Below, piece after piece: positions 19,859 to 28,232 of a DNA stretch of 64,000 nucleotides (position 1 is its first letter; each line of letters starts with the position of its first letter). The stretch spans positions 682,001 to 746,000 of the forward strand of contig NZ_JACHWR010000001.1 of assembly GCF_014191495.1 (NCBI RefSeq), given 5' to 3'. Below the pieces are notes generated by a model. It saw only the letters and a program-made list of their open reading frames with translations. It was not told the DNA's origin and searched no databases. The position numbers and the translations under genes are program-made. Source of the DNA: Nocardioides soli (GTDB lineage Bacteria; Actinomycetota; Actinomycetes; Propionibacteriales; Nocardioidaceae).

Positions 19859-20062
19859 GCGCACGGCGACGCCGACGCTGCCGACCGGACGCCCGAGCCG
19901 CCGGGCGGTGAGCCAGCAACCGGTTCGGCGCCACCGATGGTTGCCAACACACCTCCGGCGCAAGGTAGCCCGCCACCCGGCGCACGATGACCCGTTCGGG
20001 CAGCCGAGACCGCACCCGCTCAACGCCGACGTACGCCGCCGGGCTGCGGGCCGTGGGTAGGC

Positions 20063-20126
20063 GCCGAGTCGGCGCTACTTCACCCTCCCCGCTTCGCTCC
20101 TCCGGATGAACTGGCGCCGACTCGGC
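20063..20126. repeat. Inverted repeat downstream of wzt
   Basis: Perfect 13-bp arms GCCGAGTCGGCGC (20063-20075) and complement (20114-20126) enclose 38 nt. It lies just beyond the tight hairpin at 20129-20149 and may strengthen termination of the minus-strand operon. Confidence 0.55.
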
Positions 20127-20128
20127 TT

Positions 20129-20149
20129 ACATCTAGCTTCGCTAGATGT
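20129..20149 (-). terminator. Hairpin spanning the wzt stop codon
   Basis: A perfect 9-bp stem ACATCTAGC with a 3-nt loop contains the wzt stop codon (20142-20144) in its first arm. Termination at the end of the whole glf/wzm/wzt operon is the simplest role. Confidence 0.6.
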
Positions 20150-20918
20150 CGGCGCCGAGGTCGTCGTCCTCCTGCTCGAGCGCGTCCTCGGTCTCGCCGT
20201 CGTACTTCACGTACTTGATGCCCGCGTCGACGTCGCCGTCGAAGCCGAGCTTGCCGTGCTCGAGCACGATCACCCGGTCGCACATCTTGCGCACCGAGCC
20301 GGCCGCGTGGCTGACGTAGACCAGGGTCCGGCCGCTGTCGCGGACCTCCTGCATGCGCTGGAGGCACTTCTTCTTGAAGGGCTTGTCCCCCACCGCCAGC
20401 ACCTCGTCGGCCAGGAAGATGTCGGAGTCGACGTGGATGGCCACGGAGAAGCCGAGCCGGGAGTACATGCCGGAGGAGTAGTGGCCGACCTCGGTGTCGA
20501 GGAACTTGCCGACATCGGCGAACTCGACGATCTCGTCGAACTTCCGCTTCGTCTCCGCCTCGCTCATGCCGAGGATCGCGGCGTTGAGGAAGATGTTGTC
20601 GCGGCCGGTCAACTGCGGGTGGAAGCCGGCGCCGGTCGCGATCAGGCCCGCGATCCGACCGCGCGTCAGGACCCTGCCGTCGTCGGGCCGCATGATGCCG
20701 TTGATCAGCTTGAGCAGCGTGCTCTTGCCGGAGCCGTTGAGACCCATCAGGCCGATGGACTCCCCCTGCTCGACGGTGAAGGACACGTCGTCGACGGCGG
20801 TGAAGGTGTTGCTGACCTCCTGCCGCTTGAGCCGCGCCATCGTCATCTGCTTGAAGGTGCGGTGGTAGCGCAGCGTGAACGTCTTGGTCGCGTGATCGAC
20901 GACGATCGACTCGGCCAT
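20142..20918 (-). CDS. wzt: ABC transporter ATP-binding protein for polysaccharide export (Wzt/RfbE type)
   Basis: This 258-residue ATPase powers export of a lipid-linked glycan with the Wzm permease encoded just upstream. Walker A GLNGSGKST lies near residues 59-67, the ABC signature YSSGMYSRLGFSVA near 147-160, Walker B DIFLADEVLAVGD after it, and the H-loop YVSHAAG. KRQEVSNTFTAVDDVSFTV at the start and ITTGAGFHPQLTGRDNIF-like text are typical of O-antigen/teichoic/galactan exporters. It lacks a C-terminal carbohydrate-binding domain, as does mycobacterial Rv3781. Its ATG overlaps the wzm stop by 1 nt. Confidence 0.92.
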   Translation of the reverse strand: MAESIVVDHATKTFTLRYHRTFKQMTMARLKRQEVSNTFTAVDDVSFTVEQGESIGLMGLNGSGKSTLLKLINGIMRPDDGRVLTRGRIAGLIATGAGFHPQLTGRDNIFLNAAILGMSEAETKRKFDEIVEFADVGKFLDTEVGHYSSGMYSRLGFSVAIHVDSDIFLADEVLAVGDKPFKKKCLQRMQEVRDSGRTLVYVSHAAGSVRKMCDRVIVLEHGKLGFDGDVDAGIKYVKYDGETEDALEQEDDDLGADI

Positions 20919-21802
20919 CAGAGGCGCTCCGGGATCTTGTTCTCGAGCCGGGAGAAGACCAGCTGGCCGAAGCCCAGGACCACCAGGGAGAGCAGCAGCG
21001 CCATGACGCCCCGGGTGAACAGGTAGTCGGGCAGGTCGGTGCTGGCGGTCGCCGTGGGCGAGTCCGTGGTGCCCACCCAGAACGCGCGCTGCATGAGCAG
21101 CACCGCGTTGGCCAGGGGGTTGGCCAGGAAGAGCTCGGTCTGACCGTGGAAGCGCTCGGCGACCATGGTGTAGGGGTAGATCATCGGCACGCCGAAGCGG
21201 ACCAGGTTGTTGACGATCTGCACGACGTTGGAGACGTCACGGAAGAACACGTTCGCCGCGCTGAACATCAGCGCGCCCGCCATGCCGATGGTGATCGTGA
21301 CGAGCAGGGCCAGCACCATCGCGGCCATGCCGACCGGGTCGGGTGTCCAGCCCATCCAGAAGCAGGCGATCGCCAGGATCACGATCTCGGGCAGCACGTG
21401 GTAGGCCGAGACCAGCACCGCCGCCACGGGGAACATCTCCCGGGGCAGCGCCATCTTCTGCACCAGGCCCTTGTTGCGCACCACCGAGCGGGTGCCCGAG
21501 CCCAGACACTCGGTGAAGATGCCGGTGATGATGATCCCGCAGAACATGTGGATCGCGAAGTTCTCCACGTTGTCGTGCAGGTTGAAGATGAACCCCATCA
21601 CGAAGTAGTAGATGAGGAACTGCGACAGCGGGTTGATGTAGGACCAGAGCATGCCCAGCACGGAGCCCTGGTAGCGCGCGGCGATCTCGCGGCTGACCAT
21701 CAGCCGCAGCAGGTAGCGGCGCCGGAAGACCTCGAACAGCCCCGTCGTGGCCGAGGGAGCCGTGAGCGGAGGCAGCGTGCCGGGGCCGGCGGCCTGACTC
21801 AC
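20918..21802 (-). CDS. wzm: ABC transporter permease for polysaccharide export (Wzm/RfbD type)
   Basis: This 294-residue ABC-2 type permease has six membrane helices. After a short N-terminus, VSREIAARYQGSVLGMLWSYINPL gives the cytoplasmic gate region conserved in O-antigen exporters; FFRDVSNVVQIVNNLVRFGVPMIYP is the usual amphipathic segment. The GTG start at 21802 overlaps the glfT2 stop (GTGA), and its own stop overlaps wzt, so glfT2-wzm-wzt are translated in a chain. It likely exports the galactan precursor made by the genes upstream. Confidence 0.92.
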   Translation of the reverse strand: MSQAAGPGTLPPLTAPSATTGLFEVFRRRYLLRLMVSREIAARYQGSVLGMLWSYINPLSQFLIYYFVMGFIFNLHDNVENFAIHMFCGIIITGIFTECLGSGTRSVVRNKGLVQKMALPREMFPVAAVLVSAYHVLPEIVILAIACFWMGWTPDPVGMAAMVLALLVTITIGMAGALMFSAANVFFRDVSNVVQIVNNLVRFGVPMIYPYTMVAERFHGQTELFLANPLANAVLLMQRAFWVGTTDSPTATASTDLPDYLFTRGVMALLLSLVVLGFGQLVFSRLENKIPERL

Positions 21803-23790
21803 GCGTCGCCCCCGGTCCACGGGCGGAAGGTCTCCTCCCACGCCTCCGGCGAGGTGATCTGCGGCAGCTTGGCGCGGTACTCCGCGGACAGCTCCGGCCA
21901 GCGCCGGTAGAGCTCGGCGTGCAGTCGCACGATCCGGCGCAGCTGGTCGCGGAACAGGGCCGGGTCGCGCGTGTAGAGCGCGGCCGCGGTCTGGTCGGGC
22001 ATCGACACGATGGCGGAGTCGTAGCGCGCCAGGCGGTACCACCGGGCGTCCATCGCGGCGATCTCGGTCTCGGGGAACTCCCGTGAGAGCTGGCGCGGCG
22101 GCCGCAGCTGGCGCAGCGGCGCCAGCGCCGCGGTAATGAGCTGGGACCGCCGGGTCGGCACCTCGAGCTCCTGGTGCGACCGGCGCGAGGCCTTGCGGCG
22201 TACAGGCGGGAAGGCGTCGGGGTCGGACTCGAGCTGCGCGTCGGCGTACTGCTTGCGGAACGCGTTCACCTCGGCGAGCCGGGTCGGCAGCACCTCGTGC
22301 AGCCGGTCCGGGCCGGCGAGCACCTCCTCGAGCGCCTGCTGCCGCAGCTCGACGGTGGAGTACTGCATCGAGACCAGGTGGGCGATCGAGTGGTTGAGGC
22401 TCTCGCGGACGACGCGGCCACCGTGCGGGTACGGCGAGTGCAGCAGCGCGGAGATCAGCCGGTTGCGCTGGTGGAAGAACGCCTGCCAGTCGAGCGCGTC
22501 GTTCTTGTCGGTCCACGGCACGTGCCAGACCGCGGCGCCGGGGAAGGTCACGGTCGGGAAGCCGGCCGCCTTGGCCCGGACGCCGAACTCGCTGTCGTCC
22601 CACTTGATGAAGATCGGCAGCGACAGCCCGACCTCCTCGAGGACGGCCCGCGGGATCAGGCACATGAACCAGCCGTTGAAGTCGACGTCGACGCGCCGGT
22701 GCAGCCAGCGGGTCGAGCGCAGGTTGCGCGCCCCGAAGTCCCACTCGGGCAGCACGTGCTCGGGCGACATCCACCACCAGCGCCAGGTCTGGATGATCTC
22801 GCCGAAGCTGTGCAGCCGGGAGCGCGAGTAGAGGCTGAACATGTGGCCGCCGACGATCGTCGGCCGGCGGGCCAGGTCGCCGAAGGTCACCGCGCGCAGC
22901 AGGCTCTCGGGCTCGCAGACGACGTCGTCGTCCATCATCAGCGCGTACGTCGAGACGCCGGCGCGCACCGTCTCGAGCTGGCCCCGGGCGTAGCCGCCGG
23001 AGCCGCCGAGATTGCCCTGCTCGAGGACCCGCAGCTTGCCGTCCAGCGCCTTCTCGGCCGCCGGGAACCGCGAAGCGTCGACGACCTTCCGGCTGCCCTG
23101 CTCCATGACGAGCACCTCGTCGAGGATCGCGAGCACGTCGTCGTCGGAGCCGAGCTGGGCGAGCAGGTCGGCGCAGAAGTCCGGGCGGTTCATCGTGGTG
23201 ATCGCGACGGTGACCGTGCCCGACGCGGCCCGGTCGGCCGGCACCTCGGCGTCCCAGGTCGCGGTGACCACGGAGTCCTGCTCGCCGGCCGCGACGTCGT
23301 ACCAGTACCAGCCGCCGTCGGCGAACGGGCCGAGCGGGAGCTCGAAGACGAACGTGCCGGTGTCGCCGTCCTCGACCTGGCGGGCCTCGACCCGCTGCGA
23401 GCGGCCGTTGGCCATCGACTTGTAGACGGTGACGCCGGCGCCACGGCCCTCCAGCTCGACGGTCAGCCGCACCGTGTCGACGATCGTCCAGCGCCGCCAG
23501 TACGACGCCGGGAACGCGTTGAAGTAGGTGCCGAACGACAGGCGTGCGCCGCGCCGGACGCGCACCGCGTGGCGGTCGACGATCTGGTCGGGGTGGATCG
23601 TCTCGCCGGAGCTGACGGCCTGGCGCAGCGAGGCCCAGTTGAGCTCCTTGGCGGCCTTGTTGCCGCCGACGGCGTACTTGTCGGCGTCGAGGACCGCGGG
23701 GTCGGGGTCGACGTACAGCGGCAGGACGTCGAGGTCGCGATCGACCGGCATGATCTGGCGCTGCAGGACACGGCGCACGGTCTCCGTCAC
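21799..23790 (-). CDS. glfT2: GlfT2-like galactofuranosyltransferase
   Basis: This 663-residue enzyme matches GlfT2, which polymerises galactofuranose from UDP-Galf onto a lipid-linked acceptor. It has an N-terminal beta-sandwich (about 1-190), a GT-A domain with the metal motif MMDDDV (DDD about 287-289), the acceptor region FNGWF (371-375), the catalytic WDDSE (about 397-401) and a His in AAVWHVPW (about 422), then a helical C-terminal part. Mycobacterial GlfT2 is about 640 residues. It sits between glf and the exporter genes, with 28 bp to glf upstream and overlap with wzm downstream, so the operon makes and exports a galactan-type polymer. Confidence 0.93.
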   Translation of the reverse strand: MTETVRRVLQRQIMPVDRDLDVLPLYVDPDPAVLDADKYAVGGNKAAKELNWASLRQAVSSGETIHPDQIVDRHAVRVRRGARLSFGTYFNAFPASYWRRWTIVDTVRLTVELEGRGAGVTVYKSMANGRSQRVEARQVEDGDTGTFVFELPLGPFADGGWYWYDVAAGEQDSVVTATWDAEVPADRAASGTVTVAITTMNRPDFCADLLAQLGSDDDVLAILDEVLVMEQGSRKVVDASRFPAAEKALDGKLRVLEQGNLGGSGGYARGQLETVRAGVSTYALMMDDDVVCEPESLLRAVTFGDLARRPTIVGGHMFSLYSRSRLHSFGEIIQTWRWWWMSPEHVLPEWDFGARNLRSTRWLHRRVDVDFNGWFMCLIPRAVLEEVGLSLPIFIKWDDSEFGVRAKAAGFPTVTFPGAAVWHVPWTDKNDALDWQAFFHQRNRLISALLHSPYPHGGRVVRESLNHSIAHLVSMQYSTVELRQQALEEVLAGPDRLHEVLPTRLAEVNAFRKQYADAQLESDPDAFPPVRRKASRRSHQELEVPTRRSQLITAALAPLRQLRPPRQLSREFPETEIAAMDARWYRLARYDSAIVSMPDQTAAALYTRDPALFRDQLRRIVRLHAELYRRWPELSAEYRAKLPQITSPEAWEETFRPWTGGDA

Positions 23791-23818
23791 TCAGTACCCC
23801 CTCGTGATCCTGGGGAGA

Positions 23819-25042
<1,224 letters not shown>

Positions 25043-25984
25043 TCAGTCTACGGATCCGGTGGGCACGAACCGCATTCCCCGCGCGTCGCGCATGGCCCGG
25101 ATCACATTGGCGGCCTCGGCCCGGCCGCCCCGCAGCGGGCTGAGCAGCACCACCGCGGCCGCGATCAGCCACGGCTTGCCCCGGACCAGGGCGTTCTCGC
25201 CGTAGCGCAGGTGCACCACGAAGAGGTTGCGGTACATGAAGTAGCCCTTCCAGCCGCTCAGGTCGTGCTGCTGGTCGAAGGAGAGCTGGCGGACCAGCAC
25301 GGCGTCGCGGACCGCCCAGATCCGGAACCCGGCGCGGCGGGCGCGCAGGGCGTAGTCGACGTCGTCGTAGAAGATGAAGTACGACGGGTCGGGCAGCCCG
25401 ATCGCGTCGACGACCGCGCGGCGGACCATGAACCCCTCGAAGGCGACGTTCTCGAGCTCCACCCGCTCCGGCATCCGGGCGCGCTCGCCGTACTCGGTCT
25501 CGACCATGCCGGTCTTGGGGCGGATCGCGAGGGGGTTGCGCAGGTCGAAGCGGGTGGCGGCCTTCTCGACCAGGTGCCCGGCGGTGTCCTCGCGGACCGC
25601 CATCAGGCAGTCCTCGTCCTGCGCGAGGAGCACCGTGAGGCATTCGGGCGAGGGGACGACGTCGTCGTCCATCAGCCAGATCCGGTCGAAGCCGCGGGCG
25701 TAGGCCTCGCGCACGCCGTGATGGAAGCCGCCGGCGCCACCGAGGTTCTCCGCCGGGCGGAGCACCTCCAGGCCGGCCAGCGCCGCCGTCTCCTGGGCCG
25801 TCGCGAGCACCTCCGGCGTGTGGTCGGTGCTGGCGTTGTCGACCACGATGACCGCGTCGGGCCGGCGCTCGAGCGCCGCCAGGCCCTCGAGCATCCGGGC
25901 CAGCAGGTCGGCGCGGTTGTAGGTCACCACGACGATCGCCACGGTCTCGGGTTTCGAGGCTCGCTCCGCTCGCACCTCAACCAC
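25043..25984 (-). CDS. GT2 glycosyltransferase (galactan initiation type, GlfT1-like)
   Basis: This 313-residue (or 299-residue) GT-A enzyme has VAIVVVTYNRADLLARML, VIVVDNASTDHT, the donor-binding WLMDDDVVPS and FIFYDDVDYALRARRAG. The DDD and YDDVDY motifs are those of GlfT1/rhamnosyltransferase-like GT2 enzymes. Beside glf, it probably adds an early sugar to the lipid-linked primer. The first 12 residues from GTG 25984 are encoded by a dispersed repeat (25950-25985); a GTG at 25942 would skip it. The substrate is inferred from context only. Confidence 0.82.
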   Translation of the reverse strand: MVEVRAERASKPETVAIVVVTYNRADLLARMLEGLAALERRPDAVIVVDNASTDHTPEVLATAQETAALAGLEVLRPAENLGGAGGFHHGVREAYARGFDRIWLMDDDVVPSPECLTVLLAQDEDCLMAVREDTAGHLVEKAATRFDLRNPLAIRPKTGMVETEYGERARMPERVELENVAFEGFMVRRAVVDAIGLPDPSYFIFYDDVDYALRARRAGFRIWAVRDAVLVRQLSFDQQHDLSGWKGYFMYRNLFVVHLRYGENALVRGKPWLIAAAVVLLSPLRGGRAEAANVIRAMRDARGMRFVPTGSVD

Positions 25985-25985
25985 C
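25950..25985. repeat. Dispersed palindromic repeat lying across a gene junction
   Basis: The segment GGTTTCGAGGCTC ... CACCTCAACCACC is the same unit found twice, head to head, at 31921-32019. Here it supplies the last codons of the upstream gene (stop 25977-25979) and the first codons of the next. Internal complementarity (GAGGCTCGCTCCGCTCGC) allows a hairpin. Confidence 0.7.
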
Positions 25986-26945
25986 GAGTCCCAGATAGGC
26001 CTCGTGGCCGGTGAAGTCGCCGCGCAGCCCGGCGTACATGGCCCGGGCGCTCAGCGCCAGGCGCCGAGCAGAGGGTCGGGTGAAGGCGTAGAACCAGGCC
26101 GTCTTGACGACGAACGCGAGCGCGTGCGGCCAGCCCTTGTAGTCGCGCAGGTTGACCAGGTTGTTGCGGGCCATGCAGTAGTGCTTCAGCTCACTCGGGC
26201 TGTGGTTGTACGTCGTGCGGCCGAACATCATCGGCGTCCCGAGATCGCCGACGGCCGGGTGCCGCACCTCGGCGTCGACGACGGTGGCGATGCGCGCCCC
26301 GGCCGCCTCGGCGCGCAGGCGGTACTCGTGGTCGTCGCCCCAGATGAAGAACTCCGCGCGCGGCAGCCCGATCCGTTCGACCAGGGCGCGGGTGACCAGC
26401 ACCCCGTTGAACGGGATCACGATGCCGTCGATGCGGCCGCCCGTCGCGGCCCGGCGTACGTCGTCGAGCCGGTGCACCACCCGGGTGCCGCCCGGCAGCC
26501 GGATCGGGAAGACCAACCGGGCAGGGTCCGCCTGGTCCACCACCAGCGGCCCCCAGAAGTCGAGATCGGGCTGCGCCAGCAGTCGGCCGAGGCAGTCCGG
26601 ATCGGGCAGGCCGTCGTCGTCCATCAGCCAGACCAGGTCGGCGTCGCGCTCGAGCGCCCACGCGAGGCCGTCGTGGAAGCCCCCGGCGCCGCCGCCGTTG
26701 CGGGCGAGGGTCCGGCCGAGCAGCGGGGTGGTGGGGTGCTCGTCGCCGCCGTCACGGTCACCCAGTCCGGCGAGCCACTCCCCGGTGCCGTCGGTCGAGG
26801 CGTTGTCGACGACCAGCACCTCGCTCAGCCCGGGCACCTGGTCGAGCCGCTCGACGAGCGCGCGGAGCAGGTCCAGCCGGTTGAAGGTGACCACCACCGC
26901 GACGACGCGGGGCCGCTCGTCGGGCGGCGCAGGCTGGTCGGTCAC
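25977..26945 (-). CDS. GT2 glycosyltransferase
   Basis: This 322-residue GT-A enzyme resembles its neighbour: VAVVVTFNRLDLLRALV, VLVVDNASTDGTGEWL, LVWLMDDDGLPDPDC and EFFIWGDDHEYRLRAEAAGA. A C-terminal hydrophobic/aromatic stretch (HALAFVVKTAWFYAF) may touch the membrane. It is the first gene of the wall-polymer operon; TAGTCT lies 7 nt before its GTG. It may act as a rhamnosyl- or galactofuranosyltransferase in primer assembly, by analogy with WbbL1/GlfT1. That is inference. Confidence 0.82.
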   Translation of the reverse strand: MTDQPAPPDERPRVVAVVVTFNRLDLLRALVERLDQVPGLSEVLVVDNASTDGTGEWLAGLGDRDGGDEHPTTPLLGRTLARNGGGAGGFHDGLAWALERDADLVWLMDDDGLPDPDCLGRLLAQPDLDFWGPLVVDQADPARLVFPIRLPGGTRVVHRLDDVRRAATGGRIDGIVIPFNGVLVTRALVERIGLPRAEFFIWGDDHEYRLRAEAAGARIATVVDAEVRHPAVGDLGTPMMFGRTTYNHSPSELKHYCMARNNLVNLRDYKGWPHALAFVVKTAWFYAFTRPSARRLALSARAMYAGLRGDFTGHEAYLGLGG

Positions 26946-26965
26946 GGCGACCAGACTAGAGTCGC

Positions 26966-27514
26966 TCAGTCCAGCAGCCGCTCGGGGGTGATGGACACCG
27001 GGTACGGCGCGGCCAGCGTCAGGGTCTCGGCGCCGGTGGCGGTGCCGGCCACGACGTACTCGCCGCCGCGCAGCTCCCACGCGGTGACCGACGGGTCCTC
27101 GGGGTCGACCACCCAGTACGCCGGGCAGCGGGCCGCCTCGTACGCCGACCGCTTCAGCCCCAGATCGATGTGGCGGGTGCTCGGCGAGAGCACCTCGACC
27201 GCCAGCAGCGGCGCACCCGGCAGGTTCGCCTCCCCGAACGCCGTCCTCGGCGCCACCAGCAGGTCGGGCTGGAGCACCGTGATGTCCGACAACTTCACGT
27301 CGTAGGGAGCGAAGAGCACCCGGAGGTCACTCGGACCGGCGACGCGGAGCACCCAGTGCAGATTCGCCACCACGATCTGGTGGCGGGTCACGGGCGACGG
27401 CGTCACGATCAGCGCGCCGTCGACGAGCTCGTAGCGATTGCCGTCATCGGGCATCGCCGCGAGATCGGCGGCGGTGAACTGCCGGCCGCGCGGCAGAGTG
27501 GTCATGCTCGCCAT
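26966..27514 (-). CDS. Uma2 family endonuclease, copy A
   Basis: This 182-residue protein of the Uma2/DUF820 family has a PD-(D/E)xK nuclease fold. The family start FTAADLAAMPDDGNRYELVDGALIVTP is clear; TVLQPDLLVAP and LAVEVLSPST hold the acidic metal ligands, followed by DLGLKRSAYEAA and YWVVDPE. A second gene with almost the same DNA lies 630 bp upstream at 27596-28144. The two differ mainly in a block of about 35 residues after position 41 (VTRHQIVVANLHWVLR here). AGGAGG precedes the ATG. Uma2 genes are common and often duplicated in actinobacteria and cyanobacteria; biological roles are unproven. Confidence 0.9.
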   Translation of the reverse strand: MASMTTLPRGRQFTAADLAAMPDDGNRYELVDGALIVTPSPVTRHQIVVANLHWVLRVAGPSDLRVLFAPYDVKLSDITVLQPDLLVAPRTAFGEANLPGAPLLAVEVLSPSTRHIDLGLKRSAYEAARCPAYWVVDPEDPSVTAWELRGGEYVVAGTATGAETLTLAAPYPVSITPERLLD

Positions 27515-27595
27515 GGTGCCTCCTGTCGGTCATGGGCACCAGCGTGGAGCGGATCCGCACGTCGTGCGGCGCCTCTCCACAGGCCCGACAGGCGC
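27515..27595 (-). promoter_or_regulatory. Conserved leader of Uma2 copy A with RBS-sequestering stem
   Basis: The arms CCTGTCGG (27592-27585) and CCGACAGG (27529-27522) can pair; the second arm contains half of the AGGAGG ribosome site. Between them lies a second hairpin CCGCAC-GAC-GTGCGG (27569-27555). The same leader occurs before copy B. Confidence 0.5.
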
Positions 27596-28144
27596 TCAGT
27601 CCAGCAGCGCTACCGGAGTGATCGAGACCGGGTACGGCGCGGCCAGCGTCAGGGTCTCGGCGCCGGTGGCGGTGCCGGCCACGACGTACTCGCCGCCGCG
27701 CAGCTCCCACGCAGTGATCGAGGGGCCCTCGGGGTCGACCACCCAGTACGCCGGGCAGCGGGCCGCCTCGTACGCCGACCGCTTGAGCCCCAGGTCGATG
27801 TGGCGGGTGCTCGGCGAGAGCACCTCGACCGCCAGCAGCGGCGCACCCGGCAGGTTCGCCTCCCCGAACGCCGTCCTCGGCGCCACCAGCAGGTCGGGCT
27901 GGAGCACGGTCAGCTCGGAGATTCGCACGTCGAACGGCGCGAACAGGACGACCAGCCCGGCCGGACACGTCGAGTCCAGATGGGAGTAGAGGCGCCCGAG
28001 CAGGCGCTGGTGCCGGAACCGCGGCGACGGCGTCACGATCAGCGCGCCGTCGACGAGCTCGTAGCGGTTGCCGTCATCGGGCATCGCCGCGAGATCGGCG
28101 GCGGTGAACTGCCGGCCGCGCGGCAGAGCGGTCATGCTCGCCAT
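27596..28144 (-). CDS. Uma2 family endonuclease, copy B
   Basis: This 182-residue paralogue of copy A has the same N-terminal 40 residues and an almost identical C-terminal half (TVLQPDLLVAP, LAVEVLSPST). The middle block reads PRFRHQRLLGRLYSHLDSTCPAGLVV and is quite different. The block in between still ends in VLFAP, so the fold is kept. The end VALLD differs slightly from ERLLD. The pattern of identical flanks and a divergent centre suggests recent duplication or gene conversion around a specificity region. Its leader and ribosome site equal those of copy A. Confidence 0.9.
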   Translation of the reverse strand: MASMTALPRGRQFTAADLAAMPDDGNRYELVDGALIVTPSPRFRHQRLLGRLYSHLDSTCPAGLVVLFAPFDVRISELTVLQPDLLVAPRTAFGEANLPGAPLLAVEVLSPSTRHIDLGLKRSAYEAARCPAYWVVDPEGPSITAWELRGGEYVVAGTATGAETLTLAAPYPVSITPVALLD

Positions 28145-28225
28145 GGTGCCTCCTGTCGGTCATGGGCACCAGCGTGGAGCGGATCCGCACGTCGTGCGGC
28201 ACCTCTCCACAGGCCCGACAGGCGG
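28145..28225 (-). promoter_or_regulatory. Conserved leader of Uma2 copy B
   Basis: It is nearly identical to 27515-27595, with arms at 28222-28215 and 28159-28152 and the inner hairpin at 28199-28185. It marks the upstream end of the 630-bp tandem unit. Confidence 0.5.
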
Positions 28226-28232
28226 CAGTACC

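Larger units (their letters stand above)
19499..20141. other. 643-bp gene-free region with AT-rich patch and palindromes
   Basis: No convincing gene was found here. From 19575 to 19680 the DNA is much more AT-rich than its surroundings, with TTGACA on the minus strand (19637-19632) but no well-spaced -10. A long-arm inverted repeat lies at 19769-19858, a second at 20063-20126 and a tight hairpin at 20129-20149. The rest (19860-20060) shows no feature I can name. Confidence 0.6.

Noticed and set aside
26966-28225. CRISPR-like or short tandem repeat array
   Set aside because: The repeat unit is 630 bp and coding (Uma2); there are only two units and no spacers.
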